The notes: generated by a model not told the origin, from the sequence alone. Shown: positions 34,286 to 43,943, counted from the first letter of the stretch. The stretch is DNA of 64,000 nucleotides from Nitrosomonas ureae (GCF_001455205.1 NZ_CP013341.1:1922001-1986000); one strand, 5' to 3'. Program-made: numbers and translations.

Positions 34286-35425
34286 ATGTCTGAAGAAAGT
34301 GATTTAGAACGTACGGAAGAGGCCACGCCCAGGCGCCTGGAGAAGGCGCGGGAAGAAGGCCAGGTGGTGCGTTCTCAAGAACTTACTTCATTTACTTTGT
34401 TGATGGCTGCAGCTGTCGGGATATTGATGCTGGGTTCGGCTTTGATGGAGAAGCTGGTGAAAATCATGCAATCCGGCATGCAATTGGATCGGGAGTTGGC
34501 GTTTCGGTCTGAGTTGATGATCAATCGCTTTTATGAATTTGCGATTGAAGGTTTGATTTCGATTGGGCCACTACTGTTTTTGCTTTTGATCGTAGCATTT
34601 TTTGCTCCCATGTTACTGAGCGGCTGGCTTGTCAGTGCTAAGGCGGTTATTCCCGATTTCAAACGCATTGACCCGATAAAAGGTTTTGTTCGTATTTTCT
34701 CAATGCGTAGTCTGATAGAACTGATTAAGGCCATCCTTAAAACCATACTCATCGGAGGTGTCGCGGCATTGGTCATTTGGCATAACAAAGACTCCGTGAT
34801 GGCGTTGCTAACAGTATCCATTGACTTGGGAATTAGCCGCACCGGTGATTTCCTGGCAATGAGTTTTCTGCTGATTATTAGCGCAATGATCATAATAGTT
34901 GCGGTTGACGTGCCATTTCAAATTTGGGAACACGCGAAGCAATTACGCATGACGCAAGAAGAAGTTCGTAAAGAATACAAGGAAAGCGAAGGCGATCCGT
35001 ACGTCAAGGCCCGCATCCGTAACCTGCAACGAGAGGCTGCACGTCGTCGCATGATGTCTGAAATTCCCAAAGCAGATGTCATTGTCACCAATCCGACACA
35101 CTATGCTGTGGCATTGCGTTATCAGAGTAACATGCGCGCTCCTAAAGTTGTTGCGAAAGGAGTGCATTTACTGGCTGCGCGTATTCGAGAGATTGCTACG
35201 GAGCATCGCATACCCATTCTTGAGGCCCCTCCGCTTGCACGGGCTTTGTATCACCACACGGAACTGGAAAGTGAGATACCGGAAAAACTGTATACCGCAG
35301 TGGCCGAAGTTTTGGCTTACGTTTTTCAGTTACGGCGATATAACGAATATGGCGGTGCTGAACCGAGGCCACCGGTTGATGTGCCTGTTCCGGATGAACT
35401 GGATCAGGCAAAGCTTGCGGTTTAG
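34286..35425 (+). CDS. flhB: Flagellar export apparatus protein FlhB
   Basis: FlhB is the substrate-specificity switch of the flagellar type III export gate. The start at 34286 follows GGAG with a six-base gap and gives the typical MSEESDLERTEEATPRRLEKAREEGQV. Four membrane helices cover about residues 28-210. The cytoplasmic domain holds the autocleavage motif NPTHYAVAL at about residue 266. A C-terminal extension of about 30 residues ends in a Pro-rich stretch. It heads a run of flagellar genes in one orientation through motD. Confidence 0.95.
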   Translation: MSEESDLERTEEATPRRLEKAREEGQVVRSQELTSFTLLMAAAVGILMLGSALMEKLVKIMQSGMQLDRELAFRSELMINRFYEFAIEGLISIGPLLFLLLIVAFFAPMLLSGWLVSAKAVIPDFKRIDPIKGFVRIFSMRSLIELIKAILKTILIGGVAALVIWHNKDSVMALLTVSIDLGISRTGDFLAMSFLLIISAMIIIVAVDVPFQIWEHAKQLRMTQEEVRKEYKESEGDPYVKARIRNLQREAARRRMMSEIPKADVIVTNPTHYAVALRYQSNMRAPKVVAKGVHLLAARIREIATEHRIPILEAPPLARALYHHTELESEIPEKLYTAVAEVLAYVFQLRRYNEYGGAEPRPPVDVPVPDELDQAKLAV

Positions 35426-35477
35426 TTGAGTGAGTAACTTTTAAATTAATTTTTCTTTAAGTTTTTTTTCGGAAACT

Positions 35478-37559
35478 ATGAATACTGCGGTTGCATTGTC
35501 ATCCTTAGCAAATATTGGTAATTTCAGGACCTTGGCTGGACCAGTCCTGATTATTATGATCCTGGCCATGATGGTGTTGCCATTGCCGCCTTTTATACTG
35601 GATCTATTGTTTACCTTTAATATCGCTATTGCCATTATCGTGCTCATGGTGAGTTTATACACTAAGAATCCTCTAGATTTTGCGGTATTCCCGACCATCC
35701 TGTTGATCACAACTTTGTTGCGATTATCGTTAAATATCGCTTCAACCCGGGTTGTTTTGCTTGATGGACATACCGGACCCGATGCCGCCGGTAAAGTGAT
35801 CGAGGCATTCGGACACTTTCTGGTGGGTGGAAATTATGCGGTTGGTTTGGTGGTGTTTATTATTCTGGTAGTCATCAATTTCGTCGTGATTACAAAAGGT
35901 GCAGGACGCATCGCTGAAGTCAGTGCACGTTTTACACTGGATGCCATGCCCGGCAAACAAATGGCTATCGATGCTGATTTGAATGCCGGATTAATCGGAG
36001 AGGAAGAAGCGCGTAAACGTAGACAAGTTATTTCTCAAGAGGCCGATTTTTATGGGTCTATGGATGGTGCCAGTAAGTTTGTGCGCGGCGATGCGATTGC
36101 CGGCATATTGATCATGCTGATTACCATTGTCGGTGGATTGGCGGTGGGGGTAATGCAGCATGATATGGAATTAAGCTCGGCAGCCAAGAACTATACTTTG
36201 CTAACTATTGGCGACGGTTTGGTTGGGCAAATTCCTGCGTTGATTATTTCTACTGCTGCGGGTTTGGTGGTAAGTCGTGTGACTACTGATCAAGATCTGG
36301 GCGAACAAGTTTTAAGTCAGTTATTCAATCAGCCGCAAATATTAGTAATTACTGCCGGAATTTTAGCCGTGATGGGGCTCATCCCGGGCATGCCAAATTT
36401 TGTATTTCTCTTTATCGCTTCCGCCCTGGGCGCAATAGCGTATTGGAAGAAGAAAAGTTCAATCATGCAACCTGTTGAATCTATTGTTCCGGAAATACCA
36501 ACGATTGAAAAGACAGATGCTAGTTGGAATGATGTAACTCCAATCGATACATTAGGACTAGAAGTCGGCTATCGTTTGATTCCTTTGGTCGATAAAGCGC
36601 AGCAAGGGGATCTGCTCAAAAGAATTAATGGCATACGCAGGAAATTTGCTCAGGAAATCGGCTTTCTCCCACCTGTGATACATATCAGGGATAACCTGGA
36701 GTTACGACCTAACGCTTATCGTATTACGTTAAAAGGTTCCGTCATTGGTCAGGGGGAGTCCTACTCCGGTATGTATCTGGCGATAAATCCAGGACAGGTC
36801 ACAATGCAGTTACCAGGTGCGGCAACCAATGACCCGGCATTTGGATTGCCGGCGGTGTGGGTCGAAGCTGCCCTACGCGAGCAGGCGCAATTGCATGGCT
36901 ACACCGTGGTTGATGCGAGCACTGTAGTAACGACGCATATCAATCACTTGATCCATTCGCACGCTGCTGAATTATTAGGTAGACAGGAATTGCAAAAACT
37001 ACTGGATCATCTTAATACACAATTTCCCAAACTTATTGAAGATCTGGTTCCAAAATTATTACCGCTTTCAACAGTGCAGAAAGTTTTACATAACTTGCTG
37101 CAGGAGAGTGTACATATCCGGGATATGCGTACCATTATCGATGTTTTGACTGAGCATGCAGTTCAAACACAGGATGCTATCGAGCTGACTGCAATTGTCA
37201 GAACAGCCTTGGGACGAGCTATTCTTGATCAATACTACCCTGCAGGCTCAGAAGTGCAGGTGATGAGCTTGCATCACGAATTGGAAAATATTCTTAGTCA
37301 GGTGATGCAAACTGGTGCAGGGCAAGGCGCTGGGATTGAGCCCGGACTTGCCGATACGTTGTTAAAAGAAGCTCATAGTGCAGCACAGCAGCAAGAGAAG
37401 CTCGGATTGCCGATTGTATTGCTTGTTCCGGGGACAATTCGTTTCTTACTGGCTAGATTTTTGCGCCGAGCACTACCTCAATTAAGGGTATTGGCTCACT
37501 CCGAAATTCCCGACTCAAGAAGAATCAAGATCACTTCCGTCATTGGAGGTAACAAATGA
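35478..37559 (+). CDS. flhA: Flagellar export gate protein FlhA
   Basis: This 693-residue protein is the major export-gate component. The membrane half (about residues 15-330, eight helices) includes TRVVLLDGHTGPDAAGKVIEAFGHFLVGGNYAVGLVVFIILVVINFVVITKGAGRIAEVSARFTLDAMPGKQMAIDADLNAG, the FHIPEP signature loop. The cytoplasmic half (about 350-690) binds export chaperones. The gene ends with ATGA, overlapping the start of flhF, so translation is coupled. Length is normal for the family. Confidence 0.96.
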   Translation: MNTAVALSSLANIGNFRTLAGPVLIIMILAMMVLPLPPFILDLLFTFNIAIAIIVLMVSLYTKNPLDFAVFPTILLITTLLRLSLNIASTRVVLLDGHTGPDAAGKVIEAFGHFLVGGNYAVGLVVFIILVVINFVVITKGAGRIAEVSARFTLDAMPGKQMAIDADLNAGLIGEEEARKRRQVISQEADFYGSMDGASKFVRGDAIAGILIMLITIVGGLAVGVMQHDMELSSAAKNYTLLTIGDGLVGQIPALIISTAAGLVVSRVTTDQDLGEQVLSQLFNQPQILVITAGILAVMGLIPGMPNFVFLFIASALGAIAYWKKKSSIMQPVESIVPEIPTIEKTDASWNDVTPIDTLGLEVGYRLIPLVDKAQQGDLLKRINGIRRKFAQEIGFLPPVIHIRDNLELRPNAYRITLKGSVIGQGESYSGMYLAINPGQVTMQLPGAATNDPAFGLPAVWVEAALREQAQLHGYTVVDASTVVTTHINHLIHSHAAELLGRQELQKLLDHLNTQFPKLIEDLVPKLLPLSTVQKVLHNLLQESVHIRDMRTIIDVLTEHAVQTQDAIELTAIVRTALGRAILDQYYPAGSEVQVMSLHHELENILSQVMQTGAGQGAGIEPGLADTLLKEAHSAAQQQEKLGLPIVLLVPGTIRFLLARFLRRALPQLRVLAHSEIPDSRRIKITSVIGGNK

Positions 37560-38857
37560 AAGTAAAGCGTTATATTGCATCCACATCCCGAGAAGCGATG
37601 CGTCAGGTTAAAGAAGAGCTTGGCGACAATGCCGTCATATTGTCCAACAGAAAAACCAGAGATGGTGTGGAAATCATGGCATTGGCTGACTCTGAAATGT
37701 CTAATCTAGTGCCATCACAGCCCTTACCTGCATCACCTTCAGCGAGTGCTGCTTACTATGAACAAAATAAAAAGCTGAGTAAAGAAATCGCTTCTGCTGA
37801 ATCATATTCGGAACTGCTTGCGTTAGCGGATGATCAGGAAGGTATTAGAAAAAACACAAATGATGTGATGACAGCTTCATTTGCACGCGACATTATTGCT
37901 GAAATTCAAGCCATGAAGAATGCGCTGGAAGATCAGCTGAATGCTGTTGCATGGGGAAATTTTATCCAACGTAAACCGGAAAAGTTGAAACTGCTTCGCA
38001 CTTTGTTGGACTCAGGTTTTAGCCCGCTATTATCACGCCGGTTAGTAGAAAAACTACCCCCCGAGCTTGATTACGAGTTGAGTTTGAAACAGGCAATGTC
38101 TGCATTAGCTTTTAATCTGCACACTGTTGCCAGCGACGAAATAATAGAAAAGGGCGGCATTTATGCATTGATCGGTCCTACAGGTGTTGGTAAGACGACT
38201 ACGACCGCAAAATTGGCGGCTCGTTGTGTAATCCGGCATGGTGCGGATAGGGTGGCATTACTCACTACTGACAGCTACCGTATCGGAGGTCATGAACAGT
38301 TGAGAATCTATGGACGGTTACTAGGTATTCCTGTGCGTACGATTAAAGATACTGAAGATTTGCAAATGACGCTATCGGAACTGAGAAACAAGCATATGGT
38401 GTTGATTGATACTGTTGGGATGAGTCAGCGTGATCAAATGCTTGCCGAGCAGATTACGATGTTGAGTAATTGTGGTACCGATGTCAAACGTATGTTGATA
38501 TTAAGTGCTGCGTCCAATGGGAAAACACTGGATGAGGTGATTTCTGCCTATCATAAAAATGGTATTTACGGCTGTGTCATCACAAAAGTCGATGAAGCTG
38601 CGAGCTTGGGTGTGGCACTGGATGCCGTTATTCGCAGGAAGTTGATGCTGCATTATGTCGCCAACGGACAGAAAGTGCCGGAAGATATTCACGCAGCTAA
38701 TCCGCGTTATTTATTGCATCGTATTTTTAAATCTTCCCCTGGTGATTCGGCTTTTACTCTGCAAGATGCCGAATTTGCTTTGGTAATGGCGACAAAGAAT
38801 AATACTGAAATAGCGCAATCCGGGAAAAAATCGTCGGCAGGATTGTTCCATGACTAA
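37556..38857 (+). CDS. flhF: Flagellar biosynthesis SRP-type GTPase FlhF
   Basis: This 433-residue protein begins MKVKRYIASTSREAMRQVKEELGDNAVILSNRKTRDGVEI, the FlhF B-domain start, followed by a variable N-terminal region (about residues 50-190). The NG GTPase domain has G1 GPTGVGKTTTTAKLAARC (about 204), G2/G3 LTTDSYRIGGHEQL and LIDTVGMSQRDQ, and G4-like TKVDEAASLG. FlhF marks the cell pole for flagellum assembly. It overlaps flhA by four bases and fleN by eight bases. Confidence 0.95.
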   Translation: MKVKRYIASTSREAMRQVKEELGDNAVILSNRKTRDGVEIMALADSEMSNLVPSQPLPASPSASAAYYEQNKKLSKEIASAESYSELLALADDQEGIRKNTNDVMTASFARDIIAEIQAMKNALEDQLNAVAWGNFIQRKPEKLKLLRTLLDSGFSPLLSRRLVEKLPPELDYELSLKQAMSALAFNLHTVASDEIIEKGGIYALIGPTGVGKTTTTAKLAARCVIRHGADRVALLTTDSYRIGGHEQLRIYGRLLGIPVRTIKDTEDLQMTLSELRNKHMVLIDTVGMSQRDQMLAEQITMLSNCGTDVKRMLILSAASNGKTLDEVISAYHKNGIYGCVITKVDEAASLGVALDAVIRRKLMLHYVANGQKVPEDIHAANPRYLLHRIFKSSPGDSAFTLQDAEFALVMATKNNTEIAQSGKKSSAGLFHD

Positions 38858-39746
38858 ATTGATGCTGCACGATCAGGCGATGGGGTTACGCAAACTGCCA
38901 TCATTTCAGGCACCTGATTCAGCGCGTGTTTTTACTATCGCAGGAGGAAAGCCTAGGGTTGGAAAAACCAGTATTGTTGTGAATCTGGCTGTCGCTTTGG
39001 CTCGGAAAGGGCGGCGTGTACTGCTGATTGATGAGAATCCTTGTCATAATAACATTTGTACCAGCCTGGGATTGCAGTCACGCTTTGATTTACTCCATGT
39101 GATTTATAAGGATAAGAAGTTAAACCAGGTACTTTTGCAGGGTCCTGAGAATATCGCCATATTATCCGCCATGCGCGGTATTCATGCATTAAACAAGTTG
39201 AACCCGCTCGAACAAGACTGGCTCGTTAGAAGTTTCTCAGAACTAACTCATTCCGTCGACATTGTTTTGATAGATACGGCTATTGCAGGTACAACACATG
39301 TATTGCCGCTAAGTTTGGCTTCAGAACAAGTGATGATGGTGATCTCGGGATCGGCCGCATCCCTTACGGGTGCGTACGTACTGATTAAGATCATGAGTCA
39401 GGAGTATACGAGAAGGCATTTTCTCATATTGGTGAATAAAGTGGGATCGGAAGCTGAATCGTTTGCAATTTACCAAAATTTTTACAGAGTAGCTCGTCAA
39501 TATCTATCGGTCACGCTTGAATATGCTGGCTATATTCCAAATGACGAGAAATTGCGTAGTTCAACACAATTATGCAAGCCTGTGCTGGAAGTATACCCGT
39601 CTTCACAGGCTGCAATTTGTTTTGGGCAGGTGGTGCAAAATATTTTACGCTCCTCTTGTCCAGACAAGTATCACGGGGGAATCGATAATTTCATACAACG
39701 ATTGATTCAAACAAGTCATCTGAGTATGGCCAATTTTATGGTGTGA
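38850..39746 (+). CDS. flhG: MinD-like flagellar number regulator FleN/FlhG
   Basis: This 298-residue MinD/ParA-type ATPase limits flagellar number, working with FlhF. The deviant Walker A reads AGGKPRVGKTSIVVNLAVALARKGRRVLLIDENP; the signature Lys and the GKT are kept, but the usual GG between them is PR. Walker B-like VDIVLIDTAIAG and the later LVNKVGSEAES follow. The N-terminus (residues 1-30) resembles the FleN activation helix region. It sits between flhF and fliA with overlaps on both sides, so the three are translated together. Confidence 0.9.
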   Translation: MTKLMLHDQAMGLRKLPSFQAPDSARVFTIAGGKPRVGKTSIVVNLAVALARKGRRVLLIDENPCHNNICTSLGLQSRFDLLHVIYKDKKLNQVLLQGPENIAILSAMRGIHALNKLNPLEQDWLVRSFSELTHSVDIVLIDTAIAGTTHVLPLSLASEQVMMVISGSAASLTGAYVLIKIMSQEYTRRHFLILVNKVGSEAESFAIYQNFYRVARQYLSVTLEYAGYIPNDEKLRSSTQLCKPVLEVYPSSQAAICFGQVVQNILRSSCPDKYHGGIDNFIQRLIQTSHLSMANFMV

Positions 39747-40468
39747 TTGATATGTATACTGCAACTGGAACTAAAGCAATTGATAAAGATCAGTTTATAG
39801 CTGAATTTACGCCACTGGTGAAACGTATTGCGTACCACATGATGACTCGATTACCCGCTAGCGTTCAGGTTGATGATCTGATTCAAGTCGGCATGATTGG
39901 TTTGCTAGATGCTATCAATCGTTACGAGGGTTCATATGGGCGGCAGTTTGAGAGTTATGCGGCACAGCGCATACGGGGCTCAATATTGGATGAGTTACGT
40001 GAGGCGGATTGGTTGCCGCGCAGTATACGAAAAAAAATGCGCCGTATTGAAGCAGCTGTGAATTTATTAGAGCAGCGCAATGGTTGCGCGCCTAATGAAC
40101 TGGACTTGGCTAAAGAATTAGATATGTCATTGGAGGAATACCATGAAACTTTGCAGAGTGCACGAGGCGCACAATTAATTTATTACGAAGATTTTCAACA
40201 AGATGATGAAGAGCCTTTCTTGGATCGTTTATTTATTGACTCTGAGGGAGATCCTTTAAATACGTTGTTAGACGAGAATTTTCGCAACCAATTGATTGCT
40301 GCGATTGATAATTTACCTCCTCGGGAAAAACAGATGATGGGGATGCATTACGAGCAGGAAATGAATTTAAGAGAGATTGGTGAAGTGCTTGGAGTCAGTG
40401 AATCCAGAGTTTGCCAACTGCATACTCAAGCCATTGCAAGGCTTCGTAGTCGTTTGAGAAATCTTTGA
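39743..40468 (+). CDS. fliA: RNA polymerase sigma-28 factor FliA
   Basis: A 241-residue flagellar sigma factor. Region 2 has FTPLVKRIAYHMMTRLPASVQVDDLIQVGMIGLLDAINRYEGSYGRQFESYAAQRIRGSILDELR, region 3 has PRSIRKKMRRIEAAVNLLEQRNG, and region 4 has LPPREKQMMGMHYEQEMNLREIGEVLGVSESRVCQLHTQAIARLRSRL. It drives late flagellar genes; a matching promoter lies upstream of flgM in this window. The start may be GTG at 39743 (overlapping the fleN stop) or ATG at 39752; neither has a clear ribosome site, consistent with coupling. Confidence 0.95.
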   Translation: MIDMYTATGTKAIDKDQFIAEFTPLVKRIAYHMMTRLPASVQVDDLIQVGMIGLLDAINRYEGSYGRQFESYAAQRIRGSILDELREADWLPRSIRKKMRRIEAAVNLLEQRNGCAPNELDLAKELDMSLEEYHETLQSARGAQLIYYEDFQQDDEEPFLDRLFIDSEGDPLNTLLDENFRNQLIAAIDNLPPREKQMMGMHYEQEMNLREIGEVLGVSESRVCQLHTQAIARLRSRLRNL

Positions 40469-40513
40469 GAAGTAAGAAATGCTGATTATCCAGTGATCTG
40501 ATTGGATTTTGGG

Positions 40514-41272
40514 ATGAATAAAAAATCAAAGATGGATGTGAATAGTGTTGCCGGTATTGTATTGGCTTTTGTTGCGATCATCGGCGGACAGTTTCTCGAA
40601 GGAGGACATGTTGGTTCTTTATTACAGGTAGCAGCTTTTTTGATTGTTATGGGAGGCACTGTTGGCGCTGTATTGTTACAAAGTCCAGTCAAAGTTTTTA
40701 TCAATGGAGTCAAAATGGTCAGCTGGGTATTTTATCCCCCTGAAAATTCTCCACAGAGCCTGATTAAACAAGTCGTTAATTGGTCCAACATTTCACGCAA
40801 AGAAGGGTTGTTGGCGCTGGAATCGCATATATCTACGGCTAAAGACGCATTCTCAAAGAAAGGCCTACAACTACTTGCTGATGGAAGTACTCCGGAGAAA
40901 TTACGTGAAGTCTTGGAAATTGATATCATGGCTTTAGAGACACACCAACGGCAGTCTGCACGAATTTGGGAAGCAGCTGGCGGTTATGCTCCAACCATTG
41001 GCATTTTGGGCGCTGTGTTGGGTCTGATTCATGTGATGGAAAATTTATCAGACCCTGGTTTGTTGGGTAATGGCATTGCAGTGGCTTTTGTAGCAACCAT
41101 TTACGGTGTCGGTTTGGCCAATCTGGTTTTCTTGCCAATTTCAAATAAGCTAAAAAATATTATTAGTGAGCATGTCATTATGCAAGAAATGATGATGGAT
41201 GGTTTTGTCGCTATTGCAAACGGTGAAAATCCTCGGTTGATAGAAAGTCGACTGAGAGGATATTATATTTAA
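40514..41272 (+). CDS. motC: Flagellar motor stator protein, MotA/MotC type
   Basis: The ATG at 40514 is preferred over an in-frame TTG at 40502. The 252-residue protein has the MotA/TolQ/ExbB proton-channel layout: two N-terminal helices (SVAGIVLAFVAIIGGQFLEGG; LLQVAAFLIVMGGTVGAVLL), a cytoplasmic loop (about 55-150) and two C-terminal helices, with GGYAPTIGILGAVLGLIHVMENLSDP and GIAVAFVATIYGVGLANLVFLP. The wording is closer to the Pseudomonas MotC than to enteric MotA. It pairs with the adjacent MotD-like protein to form the stator. Confidence 0.9.
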   Translation: MNKKSKMDVNSVAGIVLAFVAIIGGQFLEGGHVGSLLQVAAFLIVMGGTVGAVLLQSPVKVFINGVKMVSWVFYPPENSPQSLIKQVVNWSNISRKEGLLALESHISTAKDAFSKKGLQLLADGSTPEKLREVLEIDIMALETHQRQSARIWEAAGGYAPTIGILGAVLGLIHVMENLSDPGLLGNGIAVAFVATIYGVGLANLVFLPISNKLKNIISEHVIMQEMMMDGFVAIANGENPRLIESRLRGYYI

Positions 41273-41310
41273 TACCCTGTTAAGGGTTAATTTCATTATT
41301 AGGCTATGGA

Positions 41311-42102
41311 ATGATAAGAAGAAAGCAGAGGAACGATGAGCCCCCTGACAATCAAGAACGCTGGCTTGTATCTTATTCAGATTTTATAACCTTATTATTT
41401 GCTTTTTTCGTAGTAATGTATGCAGTTTCATCGGTAAATGATGGTAAATATCGCGTATTAAGCTCTTCATTGGTTAACGCATTTAAAAACAATAGCTCAT
41501 CTACTTCTGAATCTCCACAAACAACAGAATTTTCACTTCTTCAAAATGAGCATTCAAATCAAGGTAGTTTGATCAAGCTCACAGATAATTTCAATACTCA
41601 AAAAGTAAGAAAACAAGAGAAGATGAAGGGTATGGCTAAAAATATTCTCCATGCGCTGGAACCATTAATTAAAGATGGTCAAGTAAGAGTGACCCAAAAT
41701 TCTTTAGGAATCACAGTTGAAATTAATGCCAGTGTTCTTTTCTCGCCAGGGCAAGCTAGGCTTGCCGAAAACTCAGTCCTGTCACTTCAAGCGGTTGCAA
41801 ATGTGATCAAAGGCCACGAGCATGAAATTAATGTAGAAGGCCATACAGATAATTTACCTATAAATACAGAAAATTTTCCATCAAATTGGGAATTATCATC
41901 CGCACGTGCAAGCAGCGTAATCAGGTTATTCATTGAAAAGGGCGTTGAAGCTCATCGGCTTACTGCAATAGGTTACGGTGAAAATAGACCAATAGAAAGC
42001 AATGAGACATTTGAAGGGAGAAAAAGAAACCGTCGCGTGACGGTTATGATCTTATCGACCGATCCTGATAAGATAACGGAAATTCCTATCGTTGAAAATT
42101 AG
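41311..42102 (+). CDS. motD: Flagellar motor stator protein, MotB/MotD type
   Basis: A 263-residue OmpA-domain stator subunit. ERWLVSYSDFITLLFAFFVVMYAVSSVNDGKYRVLS is the single membrane helix carrying the proton-binding Asp (about residue 24). The periplasmic OmpA/MotB domain (about 150-250) anchors to peptidoglycan: INVEGHTDNLPI, NWELSSARASSVIRLFIEKG and GYGENRPIESNETFEGRKRNRRV. It is 38 bp after motC and convergent with flgN. The name motD reflects similarity to the second stator set of pseudomonads. Confidence 0.9.
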   Translation: MIRRKQRNDEPPDNQERWLVSYSDFITLLFAFFVVMYAVSSVNDGKYRVLSSSLVNAFKNNSSSTSESPQTTEFSLLQNEHSNQGSLIKLTDNFNTQKVRKQEKMKGMAKNILHALEPLIKDGQVRVTQNSLGITVEINASVLFSPGQARLAENSVLSLQAVANVIKGHEHEINVEGHTDNLPINTENFPSNWELSSARASSVIRLFIEKGVEAHRLTAIGYGENRPIESNETFEGRKRNRRVTVMILSTDPDKITEIPIVEN

Positions 42103-42183
42103 GTGAAGGGATCTTTGATTTAAAGATACTCATCTTCATCTCTATCCTCGGAATAGCAAATGAGATTGTTCAGAGGGTGTACC

Positions 42184-42651
42184 CTAAATATAGGGCTGGC
42201 CTTTAGGTCCATAAAGTGCAACATTACCTGCTGCTCCATGTAGCGCAGCAAAAGACCGTAGATTGTGTTGCAGTCGATTTGCAATAATCAAACCGTTAGA
42301 ATAAGTGAATTGTCGGGCCGTTTTGGCAAGATCTAATAATTCTTTCCATAAAGCTTTTATTTCGGAAAAACTGGAGTTTTGCTCAGCTAATTCAGTTAGC
42401 CAAGAGTCTATACTCTTTCTTTCTGTAGGTAGTCCTATTTTCAGGAAAAAAACGTTACGATGATCATCATGTTGTATTAGTTCTTGAATCAGTTTTGTTT
42501 TATTGGAAGCGAGGTGATCTATTTCTTCTAGTTTTCCTTCAATAAGAGCGCTTTCTTCTTTTTTAAGAATTTCTATAAAAATACGTAGTGCATTGCTTTC
42601 AGCTTTCAATTCATTCATGAGGTACGTAACGTCTGTGCAGCAAGGCATCAT
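42184..42651 (-). CDS. flgN: Flagellar export chaperone FlgN
   Basis: A 155-residue helical protein with the FlgN layout: a long first helix with heptad hydrophobics (LMNELKAESNALRIFIEILKKEESALIEGKLEEIDHLASNKTKLIQELIQHD), a central variable part, and a C-terminal region with NGLIIANRLQHNLRSFAALHG, typical of the FlgK/FlgL-binding helix. It escorts hook-associated proteins to the export gate. Its start overlaps the flgM stop by four bases. Sequence similarity in this family is low, so context adds weight. Confidence 0.85.
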   Translation of the reverse strand: MMPCCTDVTYLMNELKAESNALRIFIEILKKEESALIEGKLEEIDHLASNKTKLIQELIQHDDHRNVFFLKIGLPTERKSIDSWLTELAEQNSSFSEIKALWKELLDLAKTARQFTYSNGLIIANRLQHNLRSFAALHGAAGNVALYGPKGQPYI

Positions 42652-42953
42652 GCAGCACCTTTTTTGGATTGAATCAACTCTTTTACTGTTTCAAGCAATC
42701 TGTCGGCAACAGCTTCCGGATTAATTTGAAAATTTCCTTCACTTATAGCTTGTTTTATTTCCATAATACGTGCTGTATTTACATTTGAGCCACTTACAGT
42801 AGTACTGTGGATTGTTTGTAGTTTTGTAGCATTAGGGCTTAAATGCACGCTATTTTCTTGGCTCGTATTCGGATTCGGCGTAATATCAGCACGCCTTTTT
42901 CCATCATTAACAGATACAATTGATACGGGCTGTAAAGATTTATCTATTTTCAT
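42648..42953 (-). CDS. flgM: Anti-sigma-28 factor FlgM
   Basis: This 101-residue protein has the FlgM arrangement: a disordered basic N-terminus, MKIDKSLQPVSIVSVNDGKRR, then a C-terminal sigma-binding part with ARIMEIKQAISEGNFQINPEAVADRLLETVKELI. FlgM holds FliA until the hook is complete, then is exported. A consensus-like sigma-28 promoter lies 33 bp upstream, so FliA feeds back on its own inhibitor. flgN follows with a four-base overlap. Confidence 0.9.
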   Translation of the reverse strand: MKIDKSLQPVSIVSVNDGKRRADITPNPNTSQENSVHLSPNATKLQTIHSTTVSGSNVNTARIMEIKQAISEGNFQINPEAVADRLLETVKELIQSKKGAA

Positions 42954-42985
42954 TTTTATACCTCATAGCAAATTCATTAAATATA

Positions 42986-43012
42986 TTATCGGCATCTTTA
43001 TTTAGAACTTTA
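42986..43012 (-). promoter_or_regulatory. Sigma-28 (FliA) promoter of flgM-flgN
   Basis: On the minus strand TAAA (43012-43009) and GCCGATAA (42993-42986) are separated by exactly 15 bp. This is the FliA consensus TAAA-N15-GCCGATAA without a mismatch. It points at flgM, whose ATG is at 42953. Confidence 0.9.
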
Positions 43013-43202
43013 GAACTAAAGTGTTTGCTGTAGCTCTGTAGTATTAGGGTAAATGATTTACAATAGTCTAGGTGACTACGGTGTTAGTTAGTAGGAAATT
43101 TAGAAGTTTTAAAGAAAATATATTTTTCAATTGGTTTCTCGTTAGTCATGGTAGTGTCCTCTCTTGTGTTGAGCCTATGTATTACTTTATATCAGCAGTA
43201 AA

Positions 43203-43943
43203 ATGTCTATAATATTCAGAGCAATTATGAGTGCATTTCGTGATTTGTTTCGTTTAAGAATTGCATGGATTACTGTTTGGCCGATTGTAGCTTCATTACT
43301 GTTTTGGTTGATAGTCGGATTTATTTTTCAAAATAATTTTTCTAAAATAATTTATCAGATTTTGGACAAAATTGGTGTTGGTGAGTGGCTGCAAAATTTG
43401 GAACCAGATTGGATTGCGTCAATAGTTCTAGGGTTATTTGATGTTTTAGTGCTTATTCCTCTTGTAATCGTTTCGACACTGATTATTACGGCCATATTTG
43501 TATTGCCGGCATTAATTGGTTTAGTGGCGCGCCGTTTTTATCCCGATTTGAAGCGTGAGTATGGCGGGTCTATTAGTGGCAGTATTGTCAATGCGGTAAT
43601 TGCCAGTATTGTTTTTATATTCATCTGGGTAGTTTCGTTGCCATTGTGGACGGTTGGAGCAGGAATTATTATCCCTTTCATCGCTGCAGCTTTTATGAAT
43701 CAACAATTATTTCGCTATGATGCGTTATCGGAACATGCTACCAAGCACGAAATTAACAGAATTTGTTCAGAGAACAGATATTCATTATGGGGGCTCGGGC
43801 TGTTGACGGGTTTGGTGCAATTTATACCTTTTCTTAATTTATTGGCTCCAATTTTTACTGCACTTGCGTTTATTCATTTTGGACTAGAACATTTAAAACT
43901 TTTGCGCGAGGAAGAAATGGCAAAACAAAATATTAATCAATAA
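43203..43943 (+). CDS. EI24/CysZ-like membrane protein
   Basis: This 246-residue protein has about five hydrophobic segments and the EI24 (etoposide-induced 2.4/CysZ) layout: SAFRDLFRLRIAWITVWPIVASLLFWLIVGF at the start and, late, NRYSLWGLGLLTGLVQFIPFLNLLAPIFTALAFIHFGLEHL, the conserved family end. CysZ members transport sulfate; many EI24 proteins have no known function. It is a single gene after the divergent flgM promoter region. Confidence 0.85.
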   Translation: MSIIFRAIMSAFRDLFRLRIAWITVWPIVASLLFWLIVGFIFQNNFSKIIYQILDKIGVGEWLQNLEPDWIASIVLGLFDVLVLIPLVIVSTLIITAIFVLPALIGLVARRFYPDLKREYGGSISGSIVNAVIASIVFIFIWVVSLPLWTVGAGIIIPFIAAAFMNQQLFRYDALSEHATKHEINRICSENRYSLWGLGLLTGLVQFIPFLNLLAPIFTALAFIHFGLEHLKLLREEEMAKQNINQ

